Assembly (NCBI RefSeq): GCF_947495925.1
Contig: NZ_CANMAU010000002.1
Location: forward strand, 620,001-684,000
DNA from: an uncultured Algibacter sp.
Lineage (GTDB): Bacteria; Bacteroidota; Bacteroidia; Flavobacteriales; Flavobacteriaceae
Direction: 5' to 3'
DNA length: 64,000 nt
Shown here in pieces: positions 45,190-54,384 of the stretch. The position numbers were made by a program, and so were the translations under genes. The notes beneath the pieces were generated by a model. That model saw nothing but the letters and a program-made list of their open reading frames with translations. It was not told the DNA's origin and made no database searches. Position 1 is the stretch's first letter, and every line of letters begins with the position of its first letter.

Positions 45190-46527
45190 TTAAAAGTTAA
45201 TTACTTCCTCTAAAGCATCATCAGCCTCTTCATGGATAAAGTTAGCTTGATAGATTAAAGTCGTTTTTAAATCGCTATGTCTGTATAGTTTTTGAAGCAT
45301 TCTAGGATGAATCTTATTACCAGCGATATTTCCAAAACTATGTCGAGCAATATGGTTAGAAAGGTTTTTGTCTATTTCACAGATTTCACCAATTCGCTTT
45401 AAATATTTATTAAGCAGTTTAGTCGCGTTTCTAGTTTTTCTAAACACATCTTCAGTATCAGATTCATTTACATCTTTTAGAAATGGGAAGATAAATCCAT
45501 TGTTATCTTCTTTCTCTTTTTTATAATATTCTAATATAGCCTCTGCCTTTTCGGACACTTTAAGGCTTAGTGGTTTTTCATTCTTATTCATTACGTAGAA
45601 CAAACGACCATCTTTAAAGTCTGACCATTTCAATTTTATCGCATCCGAAATTCTTATTCCAGCAAAGTAAAAAGTAAATAGCCATACGTTTTGAGTGTGC
45701 CATATTGAGGTGTCAGGTTCTAATTCTAAAAGTTCAATCTGCTCTACCTCATTTACAATCAGACCTATCTTATGACTGGAGCCAATCCGAATTTTTTCTT
45801 TTTCACCACCGAAAGGATAAAATTTGGAATCTACTATACCATTTTTAATAGCCTTATTAAAAAGAGTACGGATAAATATGAGTTGATTAGTTATGGTACG
45901 TGTTTTTTGTTCAAGATAGACCGCACAAAAATCTTTATACCTATCCAAAAAAGATTCATTTATATCTTGAAACTTTAGGGACTTATTCTTTTTAAAGTGT
46001 TCAACAGAATCCATAAAAGTATGCTCACCTTTTCTTCCTTTACTAACTCGTGTCTTTCTACGTTCTTTAATTTCGTTAATAACTACATTTTTTTCTTGTG
46101 AGTTATTATGGTTTAAAAATTCTTCTAAGTTGTATAAAATTGATAATTCAGATTTTGCAACTGAAAATACATCACGTTCATATTTGCTTTTAATTCTATC
46201 TGAGGCAACATTGAAAAATGATTTAGAACCACCAGCACCTTTTAATTTTAACTTGACCTGCTTTGGTGTGATTTTGTCTTTAGAATCATAGTAAACGTCA
46301 TTTGCTTCAGTAAGTTTTTTTAGAAGATAGTTATTAAGTTTCTTGGCGTTTGGGTGTGTTTTTTTTACTCTTCCTGCATCTTTGTCCCAATCTTTTTCTA
46401 GCACATATTGTCCAAGCCATTTATAATTTGTCTTGTAATTTTCACTAATACGAATCGCAAGAGGGATAGTTTTATCTTTACGAATCATATTTTTCCGAAG
46501 TACTATTTTAATAATCGCCATAATCAC
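45190..46527 (-). CDS. Tyrosine recombinase (ICE integrase)
   Basis: This 445-residue protein has an arm-binding N-terminus, a SAM-like core-binding domain (about 165-230) and a catalytic domain. Catalytic residues are R292 (AGIRISD), K315 (MNKNEK), H392 and R395 (NHIARHSF), H417 (YRHSDLKTT) and Y426 (LIYQANF). The set is complete. Another start 6 bp inside (46521) is possible. It reads away from the tRNA-derived att site, which lies 165 bp upstream of its start. It should integrate the element into the tRNA-Met gene. Confidence 0.93.
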   Translation of the reverse strand: MIMAIIKIVLRKNMIRKDKTIPLAIRISENYKTNYKWLGQYVLEKDWDKDAGRVKKTHPNAKKLNNYLLKKLTEANDVYYDSKDKITPKQVKLKLKGAGGSKSFFNVASDRIKSKYERDVFSVAKSELSILYNLEEFLNHNNSQEKNVVINEIKERRKTRVSKGRKGEHTFMDSVEHFKKNKSLKFQDINESFLDRYKDFCAVYLEQKTRTITNQLIFIRTLFNKAIKNGIVDSKFYPFGGEKEKIRIGSSHKIGLIVNEVEQIELLELEPDTSIWHTQNVWLFTFYFAGIRISDAIKLKWSDFKDGRLFYVMNKNEKPLSLKVSEKAEAILEYYKKEKEDNNGFIFPFLKDVNESDTEDVFRKTRNATKLLNKYLKRIGEICEIDKNLSNHIARHSFGNIAGNKIHPRMLQKLYRHSDLKTTLIYQANFIHEEADDALEEVINF

Positions 46528-46692
46528 TTAACTTTGAATATAAAGATAATCAATATTAAAATAGTAAGTACAGAATAAGTACAGAATAATTTGATTTTAA
46601 TTGTGTTTAAATACTATCGTTTAAAATGTAAAGTACTGAATAACATAGGTTTTACTAGATAATGAAGTGTTTATTGTCTTGATACCTTTAAG

Positions 46693-46734
46693 CTCATAAC
46701 CCGAAGGTCACTGGTTCGAGTCCAGTTCCCGCTA
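46693..46734 (+). other. attR-like 3' part of a tRNA-Met(CAT) gene
   Basis: The sequence starts with the anticodon loop CTCATAA (46693-46699). It continues with the anticodon 3' arm CCCGA, the variable loop AGGTC, the T-arm ACTGG-TTCGAGT-CCAGT, and the acceptor strand TCCCGCT-A. The five bases 5' of the loop (TTAAG) cannot pair with CCCGA, and no D-arm is present. It is therefore only the 3' half, as left by integration into a tRNA. CAT may be elongator Met, initiator Met or Ile2; these cannot be told apart from the 3' half. Confidence 0.85.
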
Positions 46735-46747
46735 CTAAGGAAGATAA

Positions 46748-46777
46748 GGGTTTCAAGAAATTGAAACCCTTTTTTTT
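46748..46777 (+). terminator. Terminator of the split tRNA gene
   Basis: GGGTTTCAA (46748-46756), GAAA loop, TTGAAACCC (46761-46769), then T residues. It stands 13 bp after the tRNA fragment and is probably the original terminator of the tRNA gene. Confidence 0.85.
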
Positions 46778-46785
46778 ATTCAAGA

Positions 46786-47629
46786 TGATTAATACAAATA
46801 CAATACTTTTATTTTTTTTTAAGGTTAATGTTTTAGAAATTTCTCCTTTCTTTCTCTCCAGTTCTAAAATCAATCTAATGGAGAGTTACTAGTTCTTACT
46901 ATATTATTAGATTTCATATAGTTTATTTTTCAAATTACATTTTTAAAAAGGTCTAAATCTACCCCGATAGTATCTCCTTTTTATATCTCGTATGGTTAAA
47001 TTCTTTAGCTTTTATTTCGCAAAGGAATTGTTATTATTCCATGAAGTTAGTCGATTTCTTTAATACCTTTCTTGGGCTAAATGCACACCTATATCTAAGT
47101 TTAAATCATACTTATTCTCCTTTATAATCTTAATTTTTTAGATGATTATTGTAATTATCTACTTTTTAAACTAAGTTTTAGTGTTGTTATAGACAAGCTA
47201 TAAAAAAATAAATATGTGCTTTTGTTTTAAAAATAAGTTTACTGAACAAAAACTAAACATCCCCCTTATTCTAATGGACAAAATTACACTATTCATGCAT
47301 CTATTATTCTTTTAAACTACCTTAAAACACTCAGATATTGGGAAATTAACTTTAACTGTATTATGGTAAATAAAACTGAAATATTAAAAGTTATTTATTA
47401 GAAAAGCTTGTTCATAAAATAAGCCCATAGGAGTTCATATTTTTGATGATTTGCGCTCAGGTAGCCAAATGGAGAAATGTTTGTTTAGTTTTTATTGAGC
47501 GGACCCTTTGTTATCATGATTTCTAATTTGATAGTTTTATAGCAGATTAATTAATAAAAACTAAATTTTAAACTTGTTTTAGTATCAAATTATCATTGAT
47601 GCTAAATGCTAACTATCTAATTCATTATT
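46786..47629 (+). other. Long intergenic leader between the att site and susC
   Basis: This 844-bp, very AT-rich region contains no convincing ORF, no RNA gene and no clear repeat. It begins the chromosomal side of the junction and must hold the susC promoter, which I cannot place with confidence. Confidence 0.4.
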
Positions 47630-50600
47630 ATGAAAAGACAAAAACTAAAATTGATTAAGGCAAGCACCTTGCTTTTATTCCTAACCTTAGGAATAAGTTG
47701 GGTGGGTGCTCAAGAAACTATTTCGGGTGCGGTCACGGATGAACAAAAAATGCCTTTAGCAGGGGTATCTATTATTGTTGAAGGCACTAAGAATGGAGCG
47801 GTGACTGATTTTGATGGAAATTATTCCATTTCTGCGAATGTAGGGGAAACTTTATTATTCTCATATTTGGGTTTCAAAGATGTAAGACGTGTTGTTTCTG
47901 CGAATAACAAAACCATAAACCTATTTATGGTTGAAGATGCGGAAACTTTAAACGAAGTGGTGCTCGTAGGTTATGGAACACAAAAGAAAAAGGAAGTAAC
48001 TGGTGCTGTAGCTAAGGTGGTTGCTGAGGATCTGATTGAAGCGCCCGTTTCTGATATCGGAGCCGCAATTCAGGGAAAAGTTGCGGGTGTTAATGTTCAG
48101 GCTGGTAGTGGGCGTCCTGGTGAGGCTGCGAACATACAAATTCGTGGATTAGTATCTATAAATGGAGGGGAACCACTGTATGTTGTAGATAATATTCCAC
48201 AGGAGGGTAACCCAAATATTGCTCCAGAACAGATTGAATCTTTGGATATATTAAAGGATGGAGCCTCGGCATCTGTCTATGGGGTAAGAGCTGCTGGTGG
48301 TGTAATTTTAATTACTACTAAAAGAGGTAAAGCAGGTAAAATGCAGGTAGATTTTTCAACCTATTCTGGAATTCAAAATATTACTTCTGGAACACCTTTA
48401 ATGAACACTAATGAACATTTGTATAATAGAGAAACAACTGCTGAAGCTGCTGGAGCTGAGCCAATTACATTTTTTCTAGATGCGAATGCCTTGGATTGGG
48501 ATACTGATTTTATTGATGAAGTGACAAATAACAATGCTTTAATTCAGAATGTTACCCTCAATATTGCTGGAGGTGCAGAAAACTTAACTTTTAACTTTAA
48601 TACTAACTATTTTAAACAGGATGGTGTAATAATTGACTCTGGTTTTGATCGATTAACGAATCGACTTACAGGGCAATTTACTAAAGGTAAGTTTAAGGCG
48701 TTTGCTTCTATGAACATGACTAATGAGAATAGAACACAGGAACCATGGAACTTTTATGATTATGCCGTAGGTCAGCTACCTCATAGTCCACCATTTAGTG
48801 CTATAGAAACAAATGGTGACACGGTAATATTGAATGTTGAAAATGAAGTTTTTTATAGCTTTCTTTCTAGACAATTAGATAATGTTGATGAGAGAGAAAA
48901 CAATAGTTATGGACTTGCGCTTAATTTAGAATATGAACTTTTTGACGGTTTTAAATATAAACTTAATTTAGGGCGTAATCAGTTTACATACTTTAGAAAG
49001 TTTTTTCAGCCTCAATACTTAGCTTTAGATAGGAATGGTGATCTAAATGAGTCAGCGTCTGCTTTGAATGCACGCTTACAAGAAGATTACAATTTCTCTC
49101 AGAGAGAAACGATCGAGCATATTTTAAACTATAAAAAGTCATTTGGAAAACATAATTTCGACTTTTTGGCGGTGGCATCATACGAAAGATTTAAAAACCG
49201 TAGAGTAACCACAGCTGTAGAGTATGACGAAATAGCTTCAAATGATGTTCAAGTATTATCTGCAGGGGCAAATGGAATAAAACCAGTAGGACTAAATACA
49301 AATAATACCATTGCTGGAAAATTAGGAAGAATTCAATATAATTATGATGGTAAGTATTTAGTAACAGCTAGTTATAGAAGGGATGCTTCTTCAAGATTTC
49401 CTGAAACTAACAGGTATGCAGATTTTTATGGTTTCTCTGGGGGATGGAATGTAAGTGACGAAAATTGGTTTGATGTCGATGCTATTAGCAATTTGAAAAT
49501 TCGAGGAAGTTGGGCTGAAACTGGATTTAATGGTATTGGGGATTATAGATTTATTCCCATTATTGAAACAGGTGTGAATTATCCTTTTGGTCCCGATGAA
49601 GCAGTTATTTTTGGTCAAACGCAAAGAAGATATACTAATGCAGACATTCAGTGGGAAACAACTATATCAAGAAATATTGGTTTTGAGTTAGGTCTCTTTA
49701 ATAACAAATTAAACTTAGTTGCAGATTTTTATCGCAACGATAAAGAAGATATGTTAATTGACCAGCGTTTAGCCCCTTCTACAGGAACTTATCAGCCATT
49801 TGCAGAAAATAGCTATAATTCTATTCCTGTTAATGCTGGAAATATGGTTAATCAGGGTATTGAAATAGCATTGAGTTATAGAAATCAAATTGGTAAAGAT
49901 TTTAAATATAGCCTTTCTGGAACGTTTACAACTAACGACAATGAGGTAACAGAATTAGATGGTATTACTAGAGGTTTTGCAAATGGTTTTGTGAGTAGAG
50001 AAGCGACCACATTTCTTGCAATAGGGCGTGAGGCCGGAGCCTTCTTCTTATACCAACATGACGGTGTTATTAAGAGCGAAGAAGAATTAGCAGAGTATAA
50101 TATGCTAGATTTTTCAAGTGGGGCAGTAACTGCACCACAAGTGGGGGATATGCGTTATAAAGATACCGATAATGATGGTGATATTGACGACGAGGATAGA
50201 ATCTATGCAGGTTCTGGTATTCCAGAATATGAGGCTGGTTTGAATGTGAATTTAGAATATAAAAATTGGGATTTAGCAACTCAACTTTATTATTCTAGTG
50301 GGGCAGAAGTGTATAATGGAGCTAAGAATATAGCCTATAATAGAGGGCGTCACTTAGATCAAACTTTTCAGTGGACACCGCAAAATCCGGATTCTAATAT
50401 TCCGGTATTTAGGCAAACAGAAGGACACACCAATAATAGGGGAGCGTCGACTTACTTTTTAGAAGATGGTACCTACCTTAGAATTAGAACGCTTTCTATT
50501 GGTTACACTATCCCTGGGTTGCAAGACACTGGAATAGAGAAATTTAGAGTATATTTATCTTCATTAAACCCGGTGACATTTACTAAATATACAGGTTACG

Positions 50601-50701
50601 ATCCCGAAGTTGGAGGAGATGGCCTATTTACAAGAGGAATAGATAATGGTAATTACCCAGTATCACGTCAGTTTTTACTTGGACTTCAATTAAGTTTCTA
50701 A
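47630..50701 (+). CDS. SusC/RagA-type TonB-dependent transporter
   Basis: This 1,023-residue protein has a signal peptide (LGISWVGAQE). An N-terminal carboxypeptidase-regulatory-like domain (ISGAVTDEQKMPLAGVSI, about 30-110) precedes a plug domain with VLVGYGTQKKKEVTGAV. A large beta-barrel follows, ending in aromatic LQLSF. It is the first gene of a susC-susD-lipoprotein operon. It imports oligosaccharides with its SusD partner. The nearby GH117 gene suggests red-algal galactan sugars, though the substrate itself is not shown. Confidence 0.95.
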   Translation: MKRQKLKLIKASTLLLFLTLGISWVGAQETISGAVTDEQKMPLAGVSIIVEGTKNGAVTDFDGNYSISANVGETLLFSYLGFKDVRRVVSANNKTINLFMVEDAETLNEVVLVGYGTQKKKEVTGAVAKVVAEDLIEAPVSDIGAAIQGKVAGVNVQAGSGRPGEAANIQIRGLVSINGGEPLYVVDNIPQEGNPNIAPEQIESLDILKDGASASVYGVRAAGGVILITTKRGKAGKMQVDFSTYSGIQNITSGTPLMNTNEHLYNRETTAEAAGAEPITFFLDANALDWDTDFIDEVTNNNALIQNVTLNIAGGAENLTFNFNTNYFKQDGVIIDSGFDRLTNRLTGQFTKGKFKAFASMNMTNENRTQEPWNFYDYAVGQLPHSPPFSAIETNGDTVILNVENEVFYSFLSRQLDNVDERENNSYGLALNLEYELFDGFKYKLNLGRNQFTYFRKFFQPQYLALDRNGDLNESASALNARLQEDYNFSQRETIEHILNYKKSFGKHNFDFLAVASYERFKNRRVTTAVEYDEIASNDVQVLSAGANGIKPVGLNTNNTIAGKLGRIQYNYDGKYLVTASYRRDASSRFPETNRYADFYGFSGGWNVSDENWFDVDAISNLKIRGSWAETGFNGIGDYRFIPIIETGVNYPFGPDEAVIFGQTQRRYTNADIQWETTISRNIGFELGLFNNKLNLVADFYRNDKEDMLIDQRLAPSTGTYQPFAENSYNSIPVNAGNMVNQGIEIALSYRNQIGKDFKYSLSGTFTTNDNEVTELDGITRGFANGFVSREATTFLAIGREAGAFFLYQHDGVIKSEEELAEYNMLDFSSGAVTAPQVGDMRYKDTDNDGDIDDEDRIYAGSGIPEYEAGLNVNLEYKNWDLATQLYYSSGAEVYNGAKNIAYNRGRHLDQTFQWTPQNPDSNIPVFRQTEGHTNNRGASTYFLEDGTYLRIRTLSIGYTIPGLQDTGIEKFRVYLSSLNPVTFTKYTGYDPEVGGDGLFTRGIDNGNYPVSRQFLLGLQLSF

Positions 50702-50711
50702 AAAAAAAGTT

Positions 50712-52433
50712 ATGAAAACAATAAATAATAATTTAATTAAGCTTACACTGCTTTTTGCTCTTGTTTTTACAGGCTGTAACGAAAGTGTACTTTTAGATGA
50801 GCAAAATCCAAATTTTATCACACCAGATACTTTTTGGAAAACCGAAAACCAATTCGAAGCTGCATTGGCAACCGTATATGGTGCTTTGCAGTATCGATCA
50901 ATTAGCGGTGCAGAATTAGTACAAGAATTTGTTTTAGGTGATATTGGTGGTACAGAACCTTGGTATAGACCGTATGCTTTTAGAAATTTAGCGTTTAATG
51001 ATGGAATCATTCATGTGGTAGATAAATGGGAAGAACTCTATGTGGGCATTTTTAGAGCCAACCAGGTTATTTCAAATCTTGAAGATATTGATGAAGATAT
51101 TGTTTCTGATGAAGCAAAAGCCTTGATGGAAGGACAAGCACGGTTTTTAAGAGCATTCTTTTATTTTCAATTGGCACACACATATGGTGGAGGAATGATT
51201 CATACTGATGTGGCAGTATCCAGAGAAGATTTTAATAAGCCTTTTTCTAGTATTGAAGAAATCAGTAACACGATGATTATACCGGACTTAGAATTTGCAA
51301 AAGATAATTTACCACAGACATGGGATGGTAATGATATTGGTAGAGCTACTTGGGGAGCAGCTACAACTATGTTAGGTAAGGTATATTTATATAATAAAGA
51401 ATGGAATCAAGCTGCATCTTTATTTAAAGAAGTTATTGATTCTGATGTTTATGCCCTTACAAGAGATATTACTGATAATTTTTGGCATGAAAATGAATTT
51501 AATGAAGAGTCTATTCTGGAGGTAAACTATTCTTTTGATCTTAATCCCGGAAACTCGGGGTTTCCAGTTGATGATACTCCATTTCAAACAGGCTCAGAAT
51601 CTACAACGCTTTCTACGGAAATTGGACGTTTAGGGGTAGGAGGATTTAATACTGTTATTCCAACCTATAATCTACATGAAATGATGGTGTATGATGAGGT
51701 GGATCCTGATAATTCAGTTAATGATGATAATCTTCAGTCCAAAAGAATGTTTGGATCAATTGCTCCCATTGACGGTGAAGGATTATGGTATGGTGAACCA
51801 TATGGTGCTGTTCCTGGATGGGGAGGTGGCCAAAGTGCTTATGTTAAGAAACATTCTAACTGGTACCATCTTTCTGCAGAGCCAGCAAACGGACGTGGTG
51901 GTATTAATTTTAGACATATTCGCTATGCAGATGTTTTATTAATGTATGCCGAAGCTATTATTAATGATCGTGGAGATTATATGACAGCTATGGAGTATGT
52001 TGATATGGTAAGAAGCCGTGCAGGAGTTTATACTTTACAACAATACATGGATATGAACGATGGCAAGTTTCCACAATTCCATATTAGCAAGCAAATACAT
52101 GGAGATCATCCTTTAGTCATTCCAAGTTCAGAAACGGTTTTAACCCATATACAACGTGTTGAGAGAGCTTTGGAACTTTGTTTTGAAGGTCATAGATGGA
52201 AAGATTTAGTGCGTTGGGATATTGTAAAAGAAGTTTTTGATGAGCTCAATGAGGATGAAATTTGGCGTCGGGCGAATTTTGACTCAATCAGTGGTCCTGA
52301 TCAAGATTTTATTATACCAGGATTTGCAAGACCAGATTTTGCTGTAGCAGCTAAAGTTTATGATCCTGCTCAACACAATTATTTCCCAATACCAAGTGCG
52401 GAAATACAGTCAAATGAGATTTTTAACGATTAA
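50712..52433 (+). CDS. SusD/RagB-type surface glycan-binding lipoprotein
   Basis: This 573-residue protein has the lipoprotein signal LVFTGCNE. Its TPR-rich SusD domain includes TFWKTENQFEAALATVYGAL and the C-terminal YRRLELCFEGHRWKDLVRW-like segment. The signal places it on the cell surface, capping the SusC barrel. It begins 10 bp after susC. Confidence 0.95.
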   Translation: MKTINNNLIKLTLLFALVFTGCNESVLLDEQNPNFITPDTFWKTENQFEAALATVYGALQYRSISGAELVQEFVLGDIGGTEPWYRPYAFRNLAFNDGIIHVVDKWEELYVGIFRANQVISNLEDIDEDIVSDEAKALMEGQARFLRAFFYFQLAHTYGGGMIHTDVAVSREDFNKPFSSIEEISNTMIIPDLEFAKDNLPQTWDGNDIGRATWGAATTMLGKVYLYNKEWNQAASLFKEVIDSDVYALTRDITDNFWHENEFNEESILEVNYSFDLNPGNSGFPVDDTPFQTGSESTTLSTEIGRLGVGGFNTVIPTYNLHEMMVYDEVDPDNSVNDDNLQSKRMFGSIAPIDGEGLWYGEPYGAVPGWGGGQSAYVKKHSNWYHLSAEPANGRGGINFRHIRYADVLLMYAEAIINDRGDYMTAMEYVDMVRSRAGVYTLQQYMDMNDGKFPQFHISKQIHGDHPLVIPSSETVLTHIQRVERALELCFEGHRWKDLVRWDIVKEVFDELNEDEIWRRANFDSISGPDQDFIIPGFARPDFAVAAKVYDPAQHNYFPIPSAEIQSNEIFND

Positions 52434-52444
52434 AAATTACTATT

Positions 52445-54046
52445 ATGAAAAATTTTAAATATATAACTATGTTCTTTATAGCGACATTACTTTTTGTTGG
52501 CTGTGGAGAAGATCGGACGGTTGATACAGTTGATACTAATCACAGGATAATAGTGACTTCTGAAATGGATTATGAAAACACCATAGCTATTGCAGGACAC
52601 ATTGATTTTGGTGATATTTCTCGTGGTGTTGTTTCTAGAACTTGGACTTTACCAGAAAATAGCACTAGTATTCAGGGAGAAGATGGTAATACATCATCAA
52701 AAGATGTCATCAAAGGATTTTTTTATAAGCCTGGGGTGTATAATGTAACCTTAAATCAAACGTTTAGTGATAATGTTTACCCTAATGATGATAGTACTAT
52801 GCCAATTAATGGTCGAGAATTAGATACGACCATTGTTGTAACAGTTCTGGATTCGATTAAATCTGTTTTAAAAATATATCATTTAAATGATGATGGTACT
52901 ACTGGAGCGGAGTTAGTCCTTGCTGATAATGCAGAAAATGAGGTTACTGCTAGTAAAACACTTAGGCTTACCTATACGGCAACTGGTGAACCAGAAAGTG
53001 CTATTTGGACTTCAGAAGGAGGTAAACCTGATAGAATTCCGACCAAGGAAGATGAAAATGAAGTAGATATGAGATTCAATAAGTTGGGAACTTGGGATTT
53101 AGATTTTCTTGCAACAAGATTTCGACCTGAAGATGGAGACACACTTTCATTTAAAAGACTTATAAAGGTTATTCCTTCTACCGAGCCTGTTGTTTTAGAG
53201 CGTGTTTCTGAAAAGGATGATGGCAAAGTTGCTTTGGAATTTAGTAGAGAAATGGATGAGTCTACTGTAAATGCAGATGATTTTTCTGTAAGAATAGAAA
53301 ATGATGGCAATATTATTAATCCATTAATTTTAGGAGCTACATTGGATCCAGATGAAGGTAATATTATATTACTTGAGTTAGATAATGAAAAACTATATTA
53401 TGATGATGAAGTATTTGTAAGTTACACTCCAGGTAACCTTAGGACTGCCGATTTAGTTGACGCGACCGCAATTACTGACGCAGGTGGAGGTCCAATCGAT
53501 TATAGAAGTGTTATTGATATATTTGCTACTATTGATTTTGATCCTAGTATGGAGGATTTCACTGCCGACGAAAGTTGGAACCCACTGGGTTGGGGTAGTC
53601 CTTGGGATAAATTTAATAGAAAGGTCAGTCGAGATTTAAGTCGTACTGGAGATAATAGTCTTTATGTGGAGTTTGAACCCTTTGGAGGAATGATTGTTGA
53701 GCGTGGAGATGATGAAGGAACTCCAATAACTATTCCTTATGAAAAAGGAAAAACCTATGAGTTAGGTTATTGGATGTATGTTGTGGAAGGTGTAGCTAAT
53801 GTTCCAGGTAGTACTAAAGCTTCTGATATTAGACTTTATGCTTCTTCTTTTGCTTTTGAGCTTGTGCCTACTATTTTTAGTCCAACTACAACTACTGGGC
53901 AATGGGTTTATCAAAGTAAAATATTTAAAGCCTCTTTTTCAGATAGTGTAAGTCTACTTTTTAGAGGTTTTAATGAACATAATCCAGATACACTAAAGTT
54001 TTATATAGACGATTTTTCTCTTACGGAACTTCCGTTTAGACCTTAA
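52445..54046 (+). CDS. Surface glycan-binding-like lipoprotein (PKD-like, SusE/F position)
   Basis: This 533-residue protein has the signal LLFVGCGED. An Ig/PKD-like domain (about 30-135, ISRGVVSRTWTLPENS) follows, then further beta-sandwich domains and a C-terminal carbohydrate-binding-like domain (about 360-530) ending in KFYIDDFSLTELP, typical of CBM4/9-like folds. Position after SusD and a lipid anchor point to a surface glycan-binding protein. No catalytic residues are visible. Confidence 0.75.
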   Translation: MKNFKYITMFFIATLLFVGCGEDRTVDTVDTNHRIIVTSEMDYENTIAIAGHIDFGDISRGVVSRTWTLPENSTSIQGEDGNTSSKDVIKGFFYKPGVYNVTLNQTFSDNVYPNDDSTMPINGRELDTTIVVTVLDSIKSVLKIYHLNDDGTTGAELVLADNAENEVTASKTLRLTYTATGEPESAIWTSEGGKPDRIPTKEDENEVDMRFNKLGTWDLDFLATRFRPEDGDTLSFKRLIKVIPSTEPVVLERVSEKDDGKVALEFSREMDESTVNADDFSVRIENDGNIINPLILGATLDPDEGNIILLELDNEKLYYDDEVFVSYTPGNLRTADLVDATAITDAGGGPIDYRSVIDIFATIDFDPSMEDFTADESWNPLGWGSPWDKFNRKVSRDLSRTGDNSLYVEFEPFGGMIVERGDDEGTPITIPYEKGKTYELGYWMYVVEGVANVPGSTKASDIRLYASSFAFELVPTIFSPTTTTGQWVYQSKIFKASFSDSVSLLFRGFNEHNPDTLKFYIDDFSLTELPFRP

Positions 54047-54073
54047 AAATATAGTTTGAGTTTAATTTGAAAA

Positions 54074-54107
54074 GGGTCTGTCTTATTTTATGGCAGACTC
54101 TTTTTTT
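54074..54107 (+). terminator. Terminator of the susCD operon
   Basis: GGGTCTGTC (54074-54082) pairs with GGCAGACTC (54092-54100) with G-U pairs, followed by a T-run. Confidence 0.85.
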
Positions 54108-54384
54108 CGTCTTTATATTTAAGAATATGATACGTCCTAATGCGAGCAAATTTGATCAAGGAAAAAGTCAAGTAGAGATTATTGAATTTTTCTTTTTAAT
54201 TGCATAATTTATTGGTGTCTGGAATACTAACTGAAAGTTAAAACATCAAGACACTAATATCGAGTTTGATGCCGAAGATGAGTGCTGAATATTGGGTGTC
54301 AACCATGGAGCGCCATCAAATAATTAGGGCTACAGTCTTAAAGTGATTATCTGAGAAACAAACCAGTATAAGGGATAATGTCTT
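54108..54384. other. Intergenic gap before the regulator
   Basis: About 277 bp with no ORF longer than 26 codons, and no repeat that I recognise. It separates the susCD operon from the convergent regulator gene. Confidence 0.35.

Noticed and set aside
46693-46734. A functional tRNA-Met gene
   Set aside because: The D-arm, acceptor 5' strand and anticodon 5' arm are missing; only the 3' half is present.
54120-54380. Pseudogene remnant between the susCD operon and the regulator
   Set aside because: No frame gives a recognisable protein piece; the longest ORF is 26 codons.
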